Below, piece by piece: positions 51,832-61,732 of a stretch of DNA of 64,000 nucleotides. The position numbers and the translations under genes are program-made. The DNA is taken from the NCBI GenBank assembly GCA_020633055.1, contig JACKEJ010000006.1, positions 434,001 through 498,000 on the forward strand, given 5' to 3'. Positions within the stretch are counted from its first letter, which is position 1; every line of letters starts with the position of its first letter. This DNA comes from Sandaracinaceae bacterium (GTDB lineage Bacteria; Myxococcota_A; Polyangia; Polyangiales; Houyiibacteriaceae). The notes beneath the pieces are model-generated. The model was not told where the DNA came from. It worked only from the letters and a program-made list of their open reading frames with translations, and made no database searches.

Positions 51832-53658
51832 TCAGGGCAGACCGAGCCGCGGGCCCGGTCCGGCCAGGGGCTCCTCGACGCCGGTCGCCGCGTCCAACTC
51901 GACGCGGGCGTGGACGTTCACGGCGGGAGTCACAGACGCGTCGCGGCCCTGCCAAAAGCTCTGTTCTCGAACGGTGACCCAATAGGCCACGTTCAAGGCG
52001 CGGGCGCGAGCCGGGCTCGGGAGCAGCAGCGTGCTCAGGTCGCCTCGCAGCGCCTCGAAGGCTTCCCGGTGTTCCTGACCATGCTCGTCGAAGAAGCGGC
52101 TCCGGACCTCGTCGTTTCCGCGGAACTCGTCGCCCCCGCCAACGGCCCGTACGTACGTCGCGAACTCGCCGCGCCCGTCGGCGCGGGTGGGGTCGCCCAC
52201 GCCCTCGAAGCCACGCTCGCGCCAGTGGTACCAGCCGTCGCGGAACGTCCCGTGCGCGAACCGGCGCGGGAACGCGAACGTTCCGTCCGTGATGGCCCCG
52301 ATGCCGCTGTGGCATCCGACGCACACGGTGCTCTCTTCGAGCGTCTGGGGCCGCAACGCTCCGTGGGCGTCTTCGATGAAGCCCTGCAGGCGCCAACCCT
52401 GCCCGTTGACCACACCACGCTCGACAGTGCCGACGATGTGGCGCAGGCGGTCAGGGAACCGGCGCCGCTCCATCACCTCCTCATAGGCAGCCATGCGAAG
52501 GGTGCGCGCGTCTTGGAACCCCGTCTTCACCATGTAGCGCAGCTCCTTCATGCGCTGCGCCATGCCCACCCTGCCGTCTCCACCCACCCCCAGGTAGCGC
52601 ACGCTGTGCAGGAACTCGGTGCCCTCCGGGTAGCGGCCCGCGCCGATGTGGACATCCCCCTCGGCGAGCAGCGTGCGCGCACGGCCGACGTACGTGAGCG
52701 GCGGCGAGGGGGCGCCTGCGGCCGGGTGCGCGAGCGGGTCACGGTAGCGGACCTGCACCGCCGTCCCGAGCTCTCCGTCACCGTCGAGGTCGACGCCCAG
52801 CGGCGCTTCGTCGGTGGGCGCGATGGCGATGTCCGACTGGCGGATGACGGCCTCCACGATGGCCAGGTTCGCGGCGTACACGGCGCGGTCGGGCGTGCCG
52901 TCCTCACGCGCGCGGAAGGCCGCGGGCAAGCGGATCAGCACGTCGTCCGTGGCGCCGTTGGTCGGGAAGAAGGTGCCGAGGAACGGGTAGTACGCGAAGA
53001 CGCGCCAGCCCGTGTCTCGTCCCGCCGGGTCTCGGTCGAAGCCTTCCGCGTCGAAGTCGAAGTAGCAGTCGGGCGTGTACCCGCTCCAGCGGCCGTCCGC
53101 GTTGCTGTCCCACCCGGTGGGAACTTCGCGCAGCACGCGCGCCAGCGTGATCGACCCGTCCGGGTCGAAGTAGTTGTCGCCGCGCACGTAGGCGTCCACG
53201 TCTTCGTCGCGGAGGGCCTCGGCCTGAGCGCGTCGGTCCCGGAACAGGTTGCTCCACGGGTTCTCGACGGCCGGCTCGGCGAACGACCAGGCGGTCTGCG
53301 CGTCCGCGTCGTCGAGGAAGTTCGGTGCGCGCGAGTCTTGGTGGCACGCGTAGCACGGGTTGTGCGCGGGTACGCCGGACTCCACCTGTCCTCCGGCGTC
53401 GGTCTGCGTCCGCGTATAGCACTGCGGCGGGATGTAGGACCACGGCCGCCGGATCGTGTCCGAGCGCAGGTCCATGTCCACGCCGTGGGGGAGGCCGACC
53501 TTCGCCACGTCTGCGGCGACGTCACGCGCGTGCGCGCTGGCTACGACGCTCGTCTCCTGCGTCAGCCAGAAGAGGGAGGCCCCCCCGACCACACTGGTCG
53601 AGAGGGCGGCGAGCTTCAGCCACGAGCCGCCTCGCTTCACTGTCTGGGTCATGTCCAT
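51832..53658 (-). CDS. Exported protein with two CxxCH haem motifs
   Basis: 608 residues from ATG 53658 with a signal anchor (LAALSTSVVGGASLFWLTQE). Two CxxCH motifs: NPCYACHQDSRAPNFLDD near the N-terminus and ESTVCVGCHSGIGAIT in the C-terminal half, so a probable di-haem c-type cytochrome-like protein. An Asp-loop (DLDGDGELG) may bind calcium. Starts 41 bp after the PhoX-like gene on the same strand, so the two are probably co-transcribed; periplasmic redox role unknown. Confidence 0.7.
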   Translation of the reverse strand: MDMTQTVKRGGSWLKLAALSTSVVGGASLFWLTQETSVVASAHARDVAADVAKVGLPHGVDMDLRSDTIRRPWSYIPPQCYTRTQTDAGGQVESGVPAHNPCYACHQDSRAPNFLDDADAQTAWSFAEPAVENPWSNLFRDRRAQAEALRDEDVDAYVRGDNYFDPDGSITLARVLREVPTGWDSNADGRWSGYTPDCYFDFDAEGFDRDPAGRDTGWRVFAYYPFLGTFFPTNGATDDVLIRLPAAFRAREDGTPDRAVYAANLAIVEAVIRQSDIAIAPTDEAPLGVDLDGDGELGTAVQVRYRDPLAHPAAGAPSPPLTYVGRARTLLAEGDVHIGAGRYPEGTEFLHSVRYLGVGGDGRVGMAQRMKELRYMVKTGFQDARTLRMAAYEEVMERRRFPDRLRHIVGTVERGVVNGQGWRLQGFIEDAHGALRPQTLEESTVCVGCHSGIGAITDGTFAFPRRFAHGTFRDGWYHWRERGFEGVGDPTRADGRGEFATYVRAVGGGDEFRGNDEVRSRFFDEHGQEHREAFEALRGDLSTLLLPSPARARALNVAYWVTVREQSFWQGRDASVTPAVNVHARVELDAATGVEEPLAGPGPRLGLP

Positions 53659-53699
53659 GCTCCGTCTTGCGAGGGCCTCGCGGCGAACCGCGTCGAGGC

Positions 53700-55685
53700 T
53701 CAGTCCATGCGCGGGAACGCGCCGATGTACCCGACGTAGGCCCGGGCCTCGTCCTCCGACATCAGCTGGTCCTCGTCGCTCTCCCCGTAGGGGTGCTGCA
53801 CCACGGTCATCAGGTAGGCGTGGCCACCGACGTTCGGGTGGAAGTAGGGCGACGTGGTCTCCGAGCCGTACGGCGTGGTGAGGATGCGCGTCAGCGTGTG
53901 GCGGTACAGGTCGTAGGCCCAGACCGCGTCGTTCTGGTGTCCCGAGCCCGTGTCCTCGCCGATCACGAGCATGTCGTAGCCGGGGACGGCCGTGACGTTG
54001 TCGGGGTTGGCGATGCCGTCGATGAAGCAGCTGTTGCTCGCGACCGAGCTGTCGGGGCGACCCCACACGACCCCGCTCATGCGGAACGGCACGTAGGCCG
54101 AGAACACGTCACCGCCGAGCGTGGCGCCGACATCCGAGGGGAGCGCGTTGGGCGCTACGGGGAGGGCGTACACGGCGCCGCAATTGTTGGCCGCGACGCG
54201 GATGTGGTTCGGACCGCCGAGGTCGTTGCTGCCCCCGTCGGTCATGCCGCGGGCCACCTCACTCATCGCGAGGTAGAGGGTGCCGCGCGTCGGGTCGAAG
54301 GTGATGCCTTCTTCCTTGCGGAACTCGGTGGTGGCGCCGAAGTACGCGGCGACGCGGCGCGTCTCGAGGCGCGCGGCGATGGCGATGTCGCTGTCGCTGG
54401 TCGGGAGCAGGCGCAGGCACTCGAAGCCCGCCTCGGTGTGCGTCGCGCGATAGGTTGCAGGGCAGGTGCCCGCGGCTGCGTCGAGGGGCGCCGTGGTGTC
54501 GAAGATGTCCGCGAAGCCCACGCCCTCGTCGATCGCGGCGTCGACGTCACTGTCCTGCGCGTGGCCAAGGGAGACCCAGTCGAGGTACGCGTCACCCACA
54601 CCGTCGCCGCTGAGCTGGTTCCAGCGCACGGCGTACAAGTGTCCCTGGCTGAGGTCGCCGGGGCGATCCGCGATGAACATGAAGAGCCCCACGTCCGTTC
54701 CGTCGTCCGTGAGCATCACGGTGCGCTGGTCGGGCATGACGTAGGCCAGCTCCATGTTCATGCGGCCCATCGCGTAGCGCTTGGTGGGCACTGGCGTCGC
54801 CGTGCCGCCGTCGTCGATGTGCACGGCCAGCTCGACCGCGAAGCCGTAGCGGTAGGGGCGGAACGCGTCCATGGCGTCGCTCAGGTCGCCGCTGTCCGTC
54901 GTGTCCACACCGAAGTAGTCGCTGGCGAAGATGGCGCCGCCACCGCCGGACACGGCGCCGCGGAAGCCCGCCATGTCGCTCAGACCTTCGAAGGCCTTCG
55001 CGTCGGGCGGGTACTCCTCGGAGCCCAGGTGGCTCTGCCACGGCGTGACGCTGCCAGCACAGGGGATCCAGATGCCGCCGACGCTGGCGAGGTCCACCGG
55101 CGCCGTCGAGGTCAGGCTGAGCGCGCCCGTGCTCGCGTCCTGGGCGACCTCGGAGAACATCACACCGCCAGGGGTGTCCTCGAGATGCGTGAAGCTGAAC
55201 AGGCGACCGCCGACGCGCAGGAGGCTGGTGTAGTCGGTGGCCGTGGAGATCACGTCGTCGCCCGTCTCGGTCTGCAGCGGCGCCCCGGTCTCGTCGACGA
55301 GCACTCCGAAGGCGTTGCCGCCGATCACGTCACCCGTGCGCGCGAGGACCTGGTACCCGTCGAGCGCGACCTCCTGGCCGTTGACCGTGGCCGTCGCGCT
55401 GGCCCGCACCGCGCGCTTCTCCGCGTCGGTGCTGGGGAAGCCGATCCCCTCGAACGCGAGCGTGCCGCCGCCGTTCTCACCCGGGGCTCCGTTGGTGCCG
55501 TTCTGACCGTTGGTGCCGGGCGCGCCGTTCTGACCGTTGGTGCCGTTTTGGCCGTTGGTGCCGTTCTGGCCGTTGGTACCGGGCGCGCCGTCCATACCGT
55601 CGGCCCCGTCGGAGCAGCCGAGCGCGAAGGCCGTGGCGCCGACGGCGAGCGCACGCTGCACCCAAGCGTAGTTCTTGTTCGTCAT
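53700..55685 (-). CDS. PhoX-like (DUF839) lipoprotein on a collagen-like stalk
   Basis: 661 residues. Lipoprotein signal (AVGATAFALGC), then a Gly-x-y repeat of about 45 residues (GTNGQNGTNGQNGTNGQNGA), a collagen-like stalk. The large C-terminal region is a DUF839/PhoX-type propeller: GGGGAIFASDYFGVD, KRYAMGRMNMELAYVMPDQR, FRKEEGITFDPTRGTLYLAM, GIANPDNVTAVPGYDMLVIG (D-N-V-T metal region) and YFHPNVGGHAYLMTVVQHPY. PhoX enzymes are calcium/iron alkaline phosphatases, so phosphate scavenging is plausible. The stalk would lift the domain off the membrane. Confidence 0.8.
   Translation of the reverse strand: MTNKNYAWVQRALAVGATAFALGCSDGADGMDGAPGTNGQNGTNGQNGTNGQNGAPGTNGQNGTNGAPGENGGGTLAFEGIGFPSTDAEKRAVRASATATVNGQEVALDGYQVLARTGDVIGGNAFGVLVDETGAPLQTETGDDVISTATDYTSLLRVGGRLFSFTHLEDTPGGVMFSEVAQDASTGALSLTSTAPVDLASVGGIWIPCAGSVTPWQSHLGSEEYPPDAKAFEGLSDMAGFRGAVSGGGGAIFASDYFGVDTTDSGDLSDAMDAFRPYRYGFAVELAVHIDDGGTATPVPTKRYAMGRMNMELAYVMPDQRTVMLTDDGTDVGLFMFIADRPGDLSQGHLYAVRWNQLSGDGVGDAYLDWVSLGHAQDSDVDAAIDEGVGFADIFDTTAPLDAAAGTCPATYRATHTEAGFECLRLLPTSDSDIAIAARLETRRVAAYFGATTEFRKEEGITFDPTRGTLYLAMSEVARGMTDGGSNDLGGPNHIRVAANNCGAVYALPVAPNALPSDVGATLGGDVFSAYVPFRMSGVVWGRPDSSVASNSCFIDGIANPDNVTAVPGYDMLVIGEDTGSGHQNDAVWAYDLYRHTLTRILTTPYGSETTSPYFHPNVGGHAYLMTVVQHPYGESDEDQLMSEDEARAYVGYIGAFPRMD
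55460..55600 (-). repeat. Tandem GNN-GGN-coded collagen-like repeat DNA
   Basis: 18-bp and 9-bp units (ACCGTTGGTGCCGTTCTG-type on the plus strand) repeat within the PhoX-like gene and encode Gly-Thr-Asn-Gly-Gln-Asn. Near-identical codons in each unit mean copy number can change by slippage without loss of frame. Confidence 0.75.
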
Positions 55686-55847
55686 GATCCTGTCTCCTAG
55701 CGTCCGCGCGCAGAGAAAGGGGCGCGCCGGACGGGGTCCATATGACGCATCCAGCAGCGCGAATTCGGCCTGCCCGAGCCTTGTCGCGGGCTCGTGAGGC
55801 GCTCGTCACAATGGGCCCGAATCGTTGCATTTGTTACCGTCGCGCAC

Positions 55848-57482
55848 ATGAGCGACGGAACCCGCGAGAAGAGTCACTGGGGGTGGGGTTGGGCAGACCA
55901 ATTCCCGAGCGCAGACGAGCGCCGGGAGCGCGGCAAGCAGGCGCAGATGCTGCTGGGCTTCGCGCCCGAGCGCGTCGACGAGCCCGTGCCGCTCGGGGAC
56001 GTGCAGATCGCAGCGGCCCGTGTCGTGCCGCCGGCGTCTCTGACGGCCGTGTTCGACACGCGCGACGAAGCGCGCATCCGGCACACCCACGGGCGCAACT
56101 ACCCCGACATCGTGCGCGGCTTTCGCGGCGACTTCGCGGGAGCCCCCGACGCGGTGGCGTTCCCGCGCGACGAAGACGACGTCACGCGCGTGCTGGACTG
56201 GGCAAGCGCGAACGACGTGGTGGTCGTCCCGTACGGCGGCGGCACAAGCGTCGTCGGAGGCATCTCGGCCGGATCGTCGCAGCTGACGGGGAAGGGGTGC
56301 GATGACGGCCCCCGCCCGCCTTTCGTGTCCCTCGACCTGTCGCGCTTGTCGCGCCTGCTGGAGCTGGACGTCCCTTCGCGGAGCGCGCGTATCCAGGCCG
56401 GCGCGAGCGGCCCGCGCTTGGAGGCCCAGCTCGCGCAGCACGGGTTCACCCTGCGTTTCTTCCCGCAGTCTTTCGAGTTCGCCACCTTGGGGGGCTGGAT
56501 CGCCACGCGCGCGGGCGGGCACTTCGCGATGGGGCCCACGCACATCGACGACCTCGTGCAGAGCACGCGCACCGTCACGCCGCGGGGCGTGGTCGAGACG
56601 CGGCGCTTGCCCGGGAGCGGCGCAGGGCCGAGCCCCGACCGGTTGATGCTCGGCAGCGAGGGCACCCTCGGGGTCATCACGGAGGCTTGGATGCGCGTGC
56701 GACCGAAGCCCGTGCACCGCAGCACGGCCACGTGTTTCTTCAAGGCCTGGAACGACGCCGTCGCCGCGGTGCGCGCGCTCTCGCAGTCTGGGTTGTACCC
56801 CGCCAACTGTCGTCTGCTGGATGCGCGCGAGGCCGCGCTCAACCTGGTCAGCGTGGACGGGAGCGCCGTGCTCATCTTGGGCTTCGAGGGCGCGGACCAC
56901 GCCTTCCACGGGCCGATGGCGCGTGCGCTCGAGCTGGTGGCCGACCACGGCGGACGGTGCCCCAAGGGGGCGCTGCACGCGGAGGAGGGCGCGAAGAGCG
57001 GCGACGAGGGCGGCGCTGGCGCGTGGAAGCGCGCGTTCATCGACGCGCCCTACATGCTGAACCTGCTGGCCAGTCTGGGGCTGGTGGTGGACACGTTCGA
57101 GACGGCGTGCACGTGGGACCGCTTCGAGGCGCTGCACGCTGGCGTCATCAAGGCGGTCCGTGACGCCATGAAGCGCGAGGCCGGGAGGGGCTTCGTCTCG
57201 TGTCGCTTCACGCACGTGTATCCCGACGGGCCAGCTCCGTACTTCACCTTCGTGCTCCCGGGTGGCGGCGCCGAGATCGAGCGCTGGGTGGCCGTGAAGC
57301 AGGCCGCGAGTGAGGCCGTCGTGCGGCACGGTGGCACCATCACGCACCACCACGCCGTCGGCCGCGTGCACCAACCGTGGTACGTGCAGCAGGTCCCCGA
57401 CCTGTTCCGCGTAGCCTTCCGCGCCGCAAAGCGCGAGCTCGACCCGGCGGGCATCATGAACCGCGGCGTCTTCGCGCTCTGA
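55848..57482 (+). CDS. FAD-linked oxidase, alkyl-DHAP-synthase-like
   Basis: 544 residues from ATG 55848. VAO-type FAD domain: AVAFPRDEDDVTRVLDWASA, VVVPYGGGTSVVGGI and LEAQLAQHGFTLRFFPQSFE. The cap region has IDAPYMLNLLASLGLVVDTF and CRFTHVYPDGPAPYFTF. The C-terminal GTITHHHAVGRVHQPWY contains the HHH motif characteristic of alkyldihydroxyacetonephosphate synthase, which makes ether lipids. Start is set by homology and comes after a 162-bp divergent region shared with the PhoX-like gene. Ether lipids are known from myxobacteria. Confidence 0.85.
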   Translation: MSDGTREKSHWGWGWADQFPSADERRERGKQAQMLLGFAPERVDEPVPLGDVQIAAARVVPPASLTAVFDTRDEARIRHTHGRNYPDIVRGFRGDFAGAPDAVAFPRDEDDVTRVLDWASANDVVVVPYGGGTSVVGGISAGSSQLTGKGCDDGPRPPFVSLDLSRLSRLLELDVPSRSARIQAGASGPRLEAQLAQHGFTLRFFPQSFEFATLGGWIATRAGGHFAMGPTHIDDLVQSTRTVTPRGVVETRRLPGSGAGPSPDRLMLGSEGTLGVITEAWMRVRPKPVHRSTATCFFKAWNDAVAAVRALSQSGLYPANCRLLDAREAALNLVSVDGSAVLILGFEGADHAFHGPMARALELVADHGGRCPKGALHAEEGAKSGDEGGAGAWKRAFIDAPYMLNLLASLGLVVDTFETACTWDRFEALHAGVIKAVRDAMKREAGRGFVSCRFTHVYPDGPAPYFTFVLPGGGAEIERWVAVKQAASEAVVRHGGTITHHHAVGRVHQPWYVQQVPDLFRVAFRAAKRELDPAGIMNRGVFAL

Positions 57483-57538
57483 GCGCGGCGCCGGCGGGAT
57501 GCCCCCAGCGCGCAAACGCTGGTAAGCTCCGCGCATTC

Positions 57539-59875
57539 ATGGACGTCATCTGTCAGAACTGCGGGACCGAGTACGACTTCGACGAGACGCTCGTCTCCGA
57601 GCGGGGCACCACGGTCAAGTGCACCCAGTGCGCCCACCTGTTCAAGGTCTACCGGCCCGGCGGAGGGGACGCGCGCCCCTGGACGCTCCGGCACCGTGAC
57701 GGGCGCGAGGAGCTCGTCGCGACCCTGCGCGACCTCCAGAAGATGATCGCCACGGGCCAGCTGAGCGAGTTCGACGAGATCGCGCGACAAGGGGACCCGT
57801 ACAAGCCGCTCGGGTCCATCGCGGAGCTGGGCACGTTCTTCGCGCAGGCGCGGGCTTCGCGGCCGGACTCCGTCCCGCCCGTGTCGCTGCCGCCTTCCGC
57901 AATCGCGCCGCGGCGCTCCAAGGGAACGTTGATGGGCTACTCGCCCGTGTCCGACTCGGCGCGGCCGCCAGCCTCGTCGACGGGGCATCAACTGGCGGGC
58001 GCCCCGAGTGACGACCAGATCACCAGCGTGAGCGTCGCGCCGAGGCCGTCGCACACGCCTTCGGTGCGTCCGTCCGCTCCCGTGGGACAGGCGGTGTCGG
58101 AACCGGCGCCAGCGCCTACCCCAGTGACCCCGCGACCCGTGGCGGGTCCTCCCGCGCCGGAGCGCGCGAACCCGGCGGCGGCGGCGGCGGCCAAGGCGTC
58201 ACAGCGCGCGATCGCCGCGACGCGTGCCAGCGACCTCCTGGAGGAGCCCGTCCAGGCTCCACGCGCTCCGTCGCCAGCGACGCGACCCGTCAGCGCGGAC
58301 GACGACGTGGACGACGTCCAGCTGCGCGGCCTCTCCTCACCCAAGTGGGGCCGCTGGGTCTTTCTACTCATCATGGTCGCGCTCGCGGCCGGGGCCTACG
58401 CGCAGCGTGACCTCATCATGGCGCAGGTGGAGGCGCTGCGTGGCCCACCTCCCGACCTCGCGGCGCCGTTCCTGGCCGACGCGCAGGAGCAGCTGCGACA
58501 CGACGACGCGGACGGTTATCGCCGCGGCATTCACGAGCTCATCCGCGCCTCCGGGGTTGCGGACCGCGACGCGCGGGTGCTGACGGCGCTCTCTCGGGCG
58601 TACGCGCTCAAGGCGCAGATGCACGAGTTCGACGCGCAGGACCTCGTCGCCGACGCGGGTGAAGACCCCGCGCGCTTGGCCGAAGCCGCCGCCCTTCGCG
58701 TCGTGGCTCGCGACGCAGCGGCGGAGGCGCGGGTGAAGGCGGAGGACGCCGTGCGCGAGGCGCCCGACTCGGTGGAAGCGCGCGTCGCGCTGGCCGACGC
58801 GCTGCGCCTGACGGGCGACCTGAGCGGCTCACGCCGCCACTACGACAGGTCACGCGAGCTGGCTCCCACGGCCAGCGCGGACCAGCTCACGGTCGGCGCG
58901 TTGTTGGCGGCTGCCGAACAGGAGGACCTGGGTGCCGCGCAGGACCTCGCGCAGCAGGCCGTCGGCGCCGACGCGGGTCTGATCCGCGCGCGCATCGTGC
59001 TGGCGCGAGCGCTCCTCGCCTCTGGGAGCGGCGAGGCGGCCCGCGCACACGTGTCCCACGTGCTCGCGACCCGGGCGGATCACCCCGGCGCCCTCGCCGT
59101 GCGGCGCCGGCTCGACGGCGAGGCTCCGCAGCCCGAGGCCGCGGAAGAGCCCGAGGTCGCGCCGGCCCCGGCAGAAGCAGCGGACGAGAGCGACGCGACG
59201 GCCGCGACGCCCCCCGCATCGAGTCCTCCGGCGGGGGCGTCGGCGCCGCGGGACGATCGGTCCTACGACGAGATGACCGCCGACGGCGCGCCATCGACGG
59301 GTTCTTCCGAGAGCAGCGGCCGCGGCGCCGAGGTGGAGCTGGACGACGGACGCCCGCCCGAAGGGCGAGATTACAGCTGGTACATCCAGCACGGCGACAC
59401 CGCTCTCTCGGGTGGCAACCTGTCGCGCGCCGATCTCTTCTATCAGGCGGCGCTCGAGGTGCGTCCCGGCTCGTCCGAGGCCTCCACCGGGCTGGCCAAC
59501 GTGCTGCTGCGCAGAGGTCGCGCCGACGATGCCGTGCAGCGCTTCCGCCAGGCGACGCGCCAAGGCTACGGCCCGGCGTTCATCGGGCTCGGTCGCGCGA
59601 ACGAGGCGCTTGGTCGTCGCAGCGAAGCGATCCAGGCCTATGAAGACTACCTCCAGCGCGCCCCCAGTGGATCGCTGGCCAACACCGCGCGCGCCCGGCT
59701 CGAGGCGCTGCGTCCGACCCCCGCGCCGACCCCCGCGCCCAGCCCAGCGCCCAGCCCAGCGCCTGCGCCGACCGCGCCTTCCCCAGAGCCCACCCCCTCC
59801 ACACCGGCGCCAGCCCCAGACCCCGCGCCGGTTCCGGCTCCCAGCCCCGCGCCGGCCGCGCCCGGACCGTCATGA
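57539..59875 (+). CDS. MJ0042 zinc-ribbon/TPR membrane protein
   Basis: 778 residues from ATG 57539. N-terminal zinc ribbon (MDVICQNCGTEYDFDETLVS...TVKCTQCAHLFKVY), a GYF-2-like domain (PWTLRHRDGREELVATLRDL...FDEIARQGDPYKPLGSI), a Pro/Ala/Ser-rich disordered stretch, one transmembrane helix near residue 280 (WVFLLIMVALAAGAYAQRDL) and periplasmic TPR units (SWYIQHGDTALSGGNLSRAD, LFYQAALEVRPGSSEASTGL). The tail is Pro/Ala-rich. This architecture is frequent in deltaproteobacteria with gliding or polarity functions; role not assigned. Its stop overlaps the SppA start (ATGA). Confidence 0.82.
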   Translation: MDVICQNCGTEYDFDETLVSERGTTVKCTQCAHLFKVYRPGGGDARPWTLRHRDGREELVATLRDLQKMIATGQLSEFDEIARQGDPYKPLGSIAELGTFFAQARASRPDSVPPVSLPPSAIAPRRSKGTLMGYSPVSDSARPPASSTGHQLAGAPSDDQITSVSVAPRPSHTPSVRPSAPVGQAVSEPAPAPTPVTPRPVAGPPAPERANPAAAAAAKASQRAIAATRASDLLEEPVQAPRAPSPATRPVSADDDVDDVQLRGLSSPKWGRWVFLLIMVALAAGAYAQRDLIMAQVEALRGPPPDLAAPFLADAQEQLRHDDADGYRRGIHELIRASGVADRDARVLTALSRAYALKAQMHEFDAQDLVADAGEDPARLAEAAALRVVARDAAAEARVKAEDAVREAPDSVEARVALADALRLTGDLSGSRRHYDRSRELAPTASADQLTVGALLAAAEQEDLGAAQDLAQQAVGADAGLIRARIVLARALLASGSGEAARAHVSHVLATRADHPGALAVRRRLDGEAPQPEAAEEPEVAPAPAEAADESDATAATPPASSPPAGASAPRDDRSYDEMTADGAPSTGSSESSGRGAEVELDDGRPPEGRDYSWYIQHGDTALSGGNLSRADLFYQAALEVRPGSSEASTGLANVLLRRGRADDAVQRFRQATRQGYGPAFIGLGRANEALGRRSEAIQAYEDYLQRAPSGSLANTARARLEALRPTPAPTPAPSPAPSPAPAPTAPSPEPTPSTPAPAPDPAPVPAPSPAPAAPGPS

Positions 59876-61662
59876 GCGCCCCGCACGAAGCCCCCCCGCG
59901 GCGGCGTTGGCTGTGGCCGCTGTTCACGGTCGGCTTGTTGTCCACGTGCGTCCTACGTTGCGCCGTGTCGACCGAGCCCGACCGCGACGAGTCCGGCGGC
60001 CTGGGGGAAGTCGAGGTGCGCGAACTGCTGCTCCACGGTCCTCCCGCCGAGGGGCCCGCGCGCTCCGGCCTCGGCGGGGGAGGTCACGCCACCATGCGCC
60101 AGGTGCTCGCCCAGCTGCGGCTCGTCGAGCAGCAAGACAGCGCGCGCGGGCTGTTTCTGCGTCTCGGTCCAATGGGGGGGGCGTGGGGCACCGTCGCCGA
60201 CCTGGCCGAAGCCATCGCGAGAGTGCGGGAAGCCGGGAAGCCGGTACACTGTCACTTCGACAGCCTCGACAACGCAGGCTTCGCGCTGGCGGCGGGGTCG
60301 TGTGACCGGCTGAGCATGACCCCCGCGGGCCACCTCGACCTGGTCGGGGTCGCCGCTCAGGTGTTCTACGCGCGTGAGCTGCTCGAGAGCGTGGGCGTGC
60401 GCGCCGAGGTCATCGCGATGGGTCGCTTCAAGAGCGCTGGCGACGTCTTCACGGAGACCGACATGCCCGCCGCCGCGCGCGAGGCGACCGGGGCGCTGCT
60501 CGACGACGTCAACGCGGCGTTGGTCGACGCGGTCGCGCGACGCTTCGAGGGAGACGTGGGCAGGGCAGCAGCGGCGATCGACGCGGGACCCTACGGCGCG
60601 GAGGCCGCGCGCGCTGCGGGGCTGGTGGACGCGGTGGCCTTCGACGATGAGGCGCGCGAGCACGCGCGCGTCGCAGGGGACGTGGCGAAGGTTCGCAGGC
60701 TGGAGCTGCCCATCCAACGCCAAGAGGGGCTCGGCCGGCTGCTGCAGCTGGTGGCAGGCGGCGACGACGCGGAGGCGGTGGCAGGGCCGCACGTGGCGAT
60801 CGTGCATGTGACCGGCCACATCGTGGACGGCGAGACCGCAAGCGGCGCCAACGCCGTCAGCGGGCCGTTCGTGACCGAGGTGCGCCGGCTGGCGGACGAC
60901 GACGACGTCCGCGCCGTGGTGTTGCGCATCGACTCCCCAGGGGGCTCCGCGCTGGCCAGTGACCGGATGTGGCACGCTGTACGGCGCCTCGCTGGGCGCA
61001 AGCCCGTGGTGGCGTCGTTGGGGGACGTGGCGGCCAGCGGCGGCTACTACATCGCCAGCGCTGCGCGTGAGATCTATGCGCAACCCGCGTCCATCGTGGG
61101 CTCGATCGGCGTCATCGGCGGCAAGGCGGACGCCTCGGGGCTGTTCGAGCGGCTCGGCGTGCGGCCAGTGGTCATCACGCGCGGCGCGCGCGCGGCGTGG
61201 ATGACGACCACCCGCGGCCTCACGGAAGACGAGCGTGGCGCGGTCACCGCCCTCTTGCGTTCCGCGTACGAGCGCTTCCTGCGTCGGGTCGGGAGCTCGC
61301 GCGACATGCCGCGCGCGGACGTCCACGCGGTCGCGCAGGGCAGGGTGATGAGCGGCGTCGCGGGTCACCGGGCTGGGTTGGTCGACACGCTCGGAGGCTT
61401 CACCGCAGCCCTGCAGCGTGCCCGCGAGCTGGCCGAGCTGCCCGCCGACGCTCCGACCGAAGAGTGGCCGCGCGAAGCGGGCGTCCTCGAGGCGCTCTCC
61501 ACCTTGGCAGGCGCGCAGAGTCGAGAGGCCGCGTCGTACGCCCTCTGGTTGGAGATCGCGGGACGCATCTCGCCGCGGGTGGCAGACGTGGGCGCGGCTC
61601 CGTTGCTGCTCTGCGACGACCCCGTGCTGGCGGCTGCACCCTACAGCATCGAGGTGCGCTGA
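59872..61662 (+). CDS. sppA: Signal peptide peptidase SppA (67K type, S49 family)
   Basis: 596 residues. N-terminal membrane segment (RRRWLWPLFTVGLLSTCVLR), then two S49 domains. The general-base Lys is in EVIAMGRFKSAGDVFTE (first half) and the nucleophile Ser in VASLGDVAASGGYYIAS (second half), the split arrangement of long SppA. It degrades leftover signal peptides at the inner membrane. Translationally coupled to the TPR gene by a 4-nt overlap. Confidence 0.9.
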   Translation: MSAPHEAPPRRRWLWPLFTVGLLSTCVLRCAVSTEPDRDESGGLGEVEVRELLLHGPPAEGPARSGLGGGGHATMRQVLAQLRLVEQQDSARGLFLRLGPMGGAWGTVADLAEAIARVREAGKPVHCHFDSLDNAGFALAAGSCDRLSMTPAGHLDLVGVAAQVFYARELLESVGVRAEVIAMGRFKSAGDVFTETDMPAAAREATGALLDDVNAALVDAVARRFEGDVGRAAAAIDAGPYGAEAARAAGLVDAVAFDDEAREHARVAGDVAKVRRLELPIQRQEGLGRLLQLVAGGDDAEAVAGPHVAIVHVTGHIVDGETASGANAVSGPFVTEVRRLADDDDVRAVVLRIDSPGGSALASDRMWHAVRRLAGRKPVVASLGDVAASGGYYIASAAREIYAQPASIVGSIGVIGGKADASGLFERLGVRPVVITRGARAAWMTTTRGLTEDERGAVTALLRSAYERFLRRVGSSRDMPRADVHAVAQGRVMSGVAGHRAGLVDTLGGFTAALQRARELAELPADAPTEEWPREAGVLEALSTLAGAQSREAASYALWLEIAGRISPRVADVGAAPLLLCDDPVLAAAPYSIEVR

Positions 61663-61732
61663 CGCGCGCGACGGATCCGCGCCGAGCGCCGCTTCTTTGA
61701 CGCTTTGGGGCGTCCGCGCGAGCGTCTCCGCG

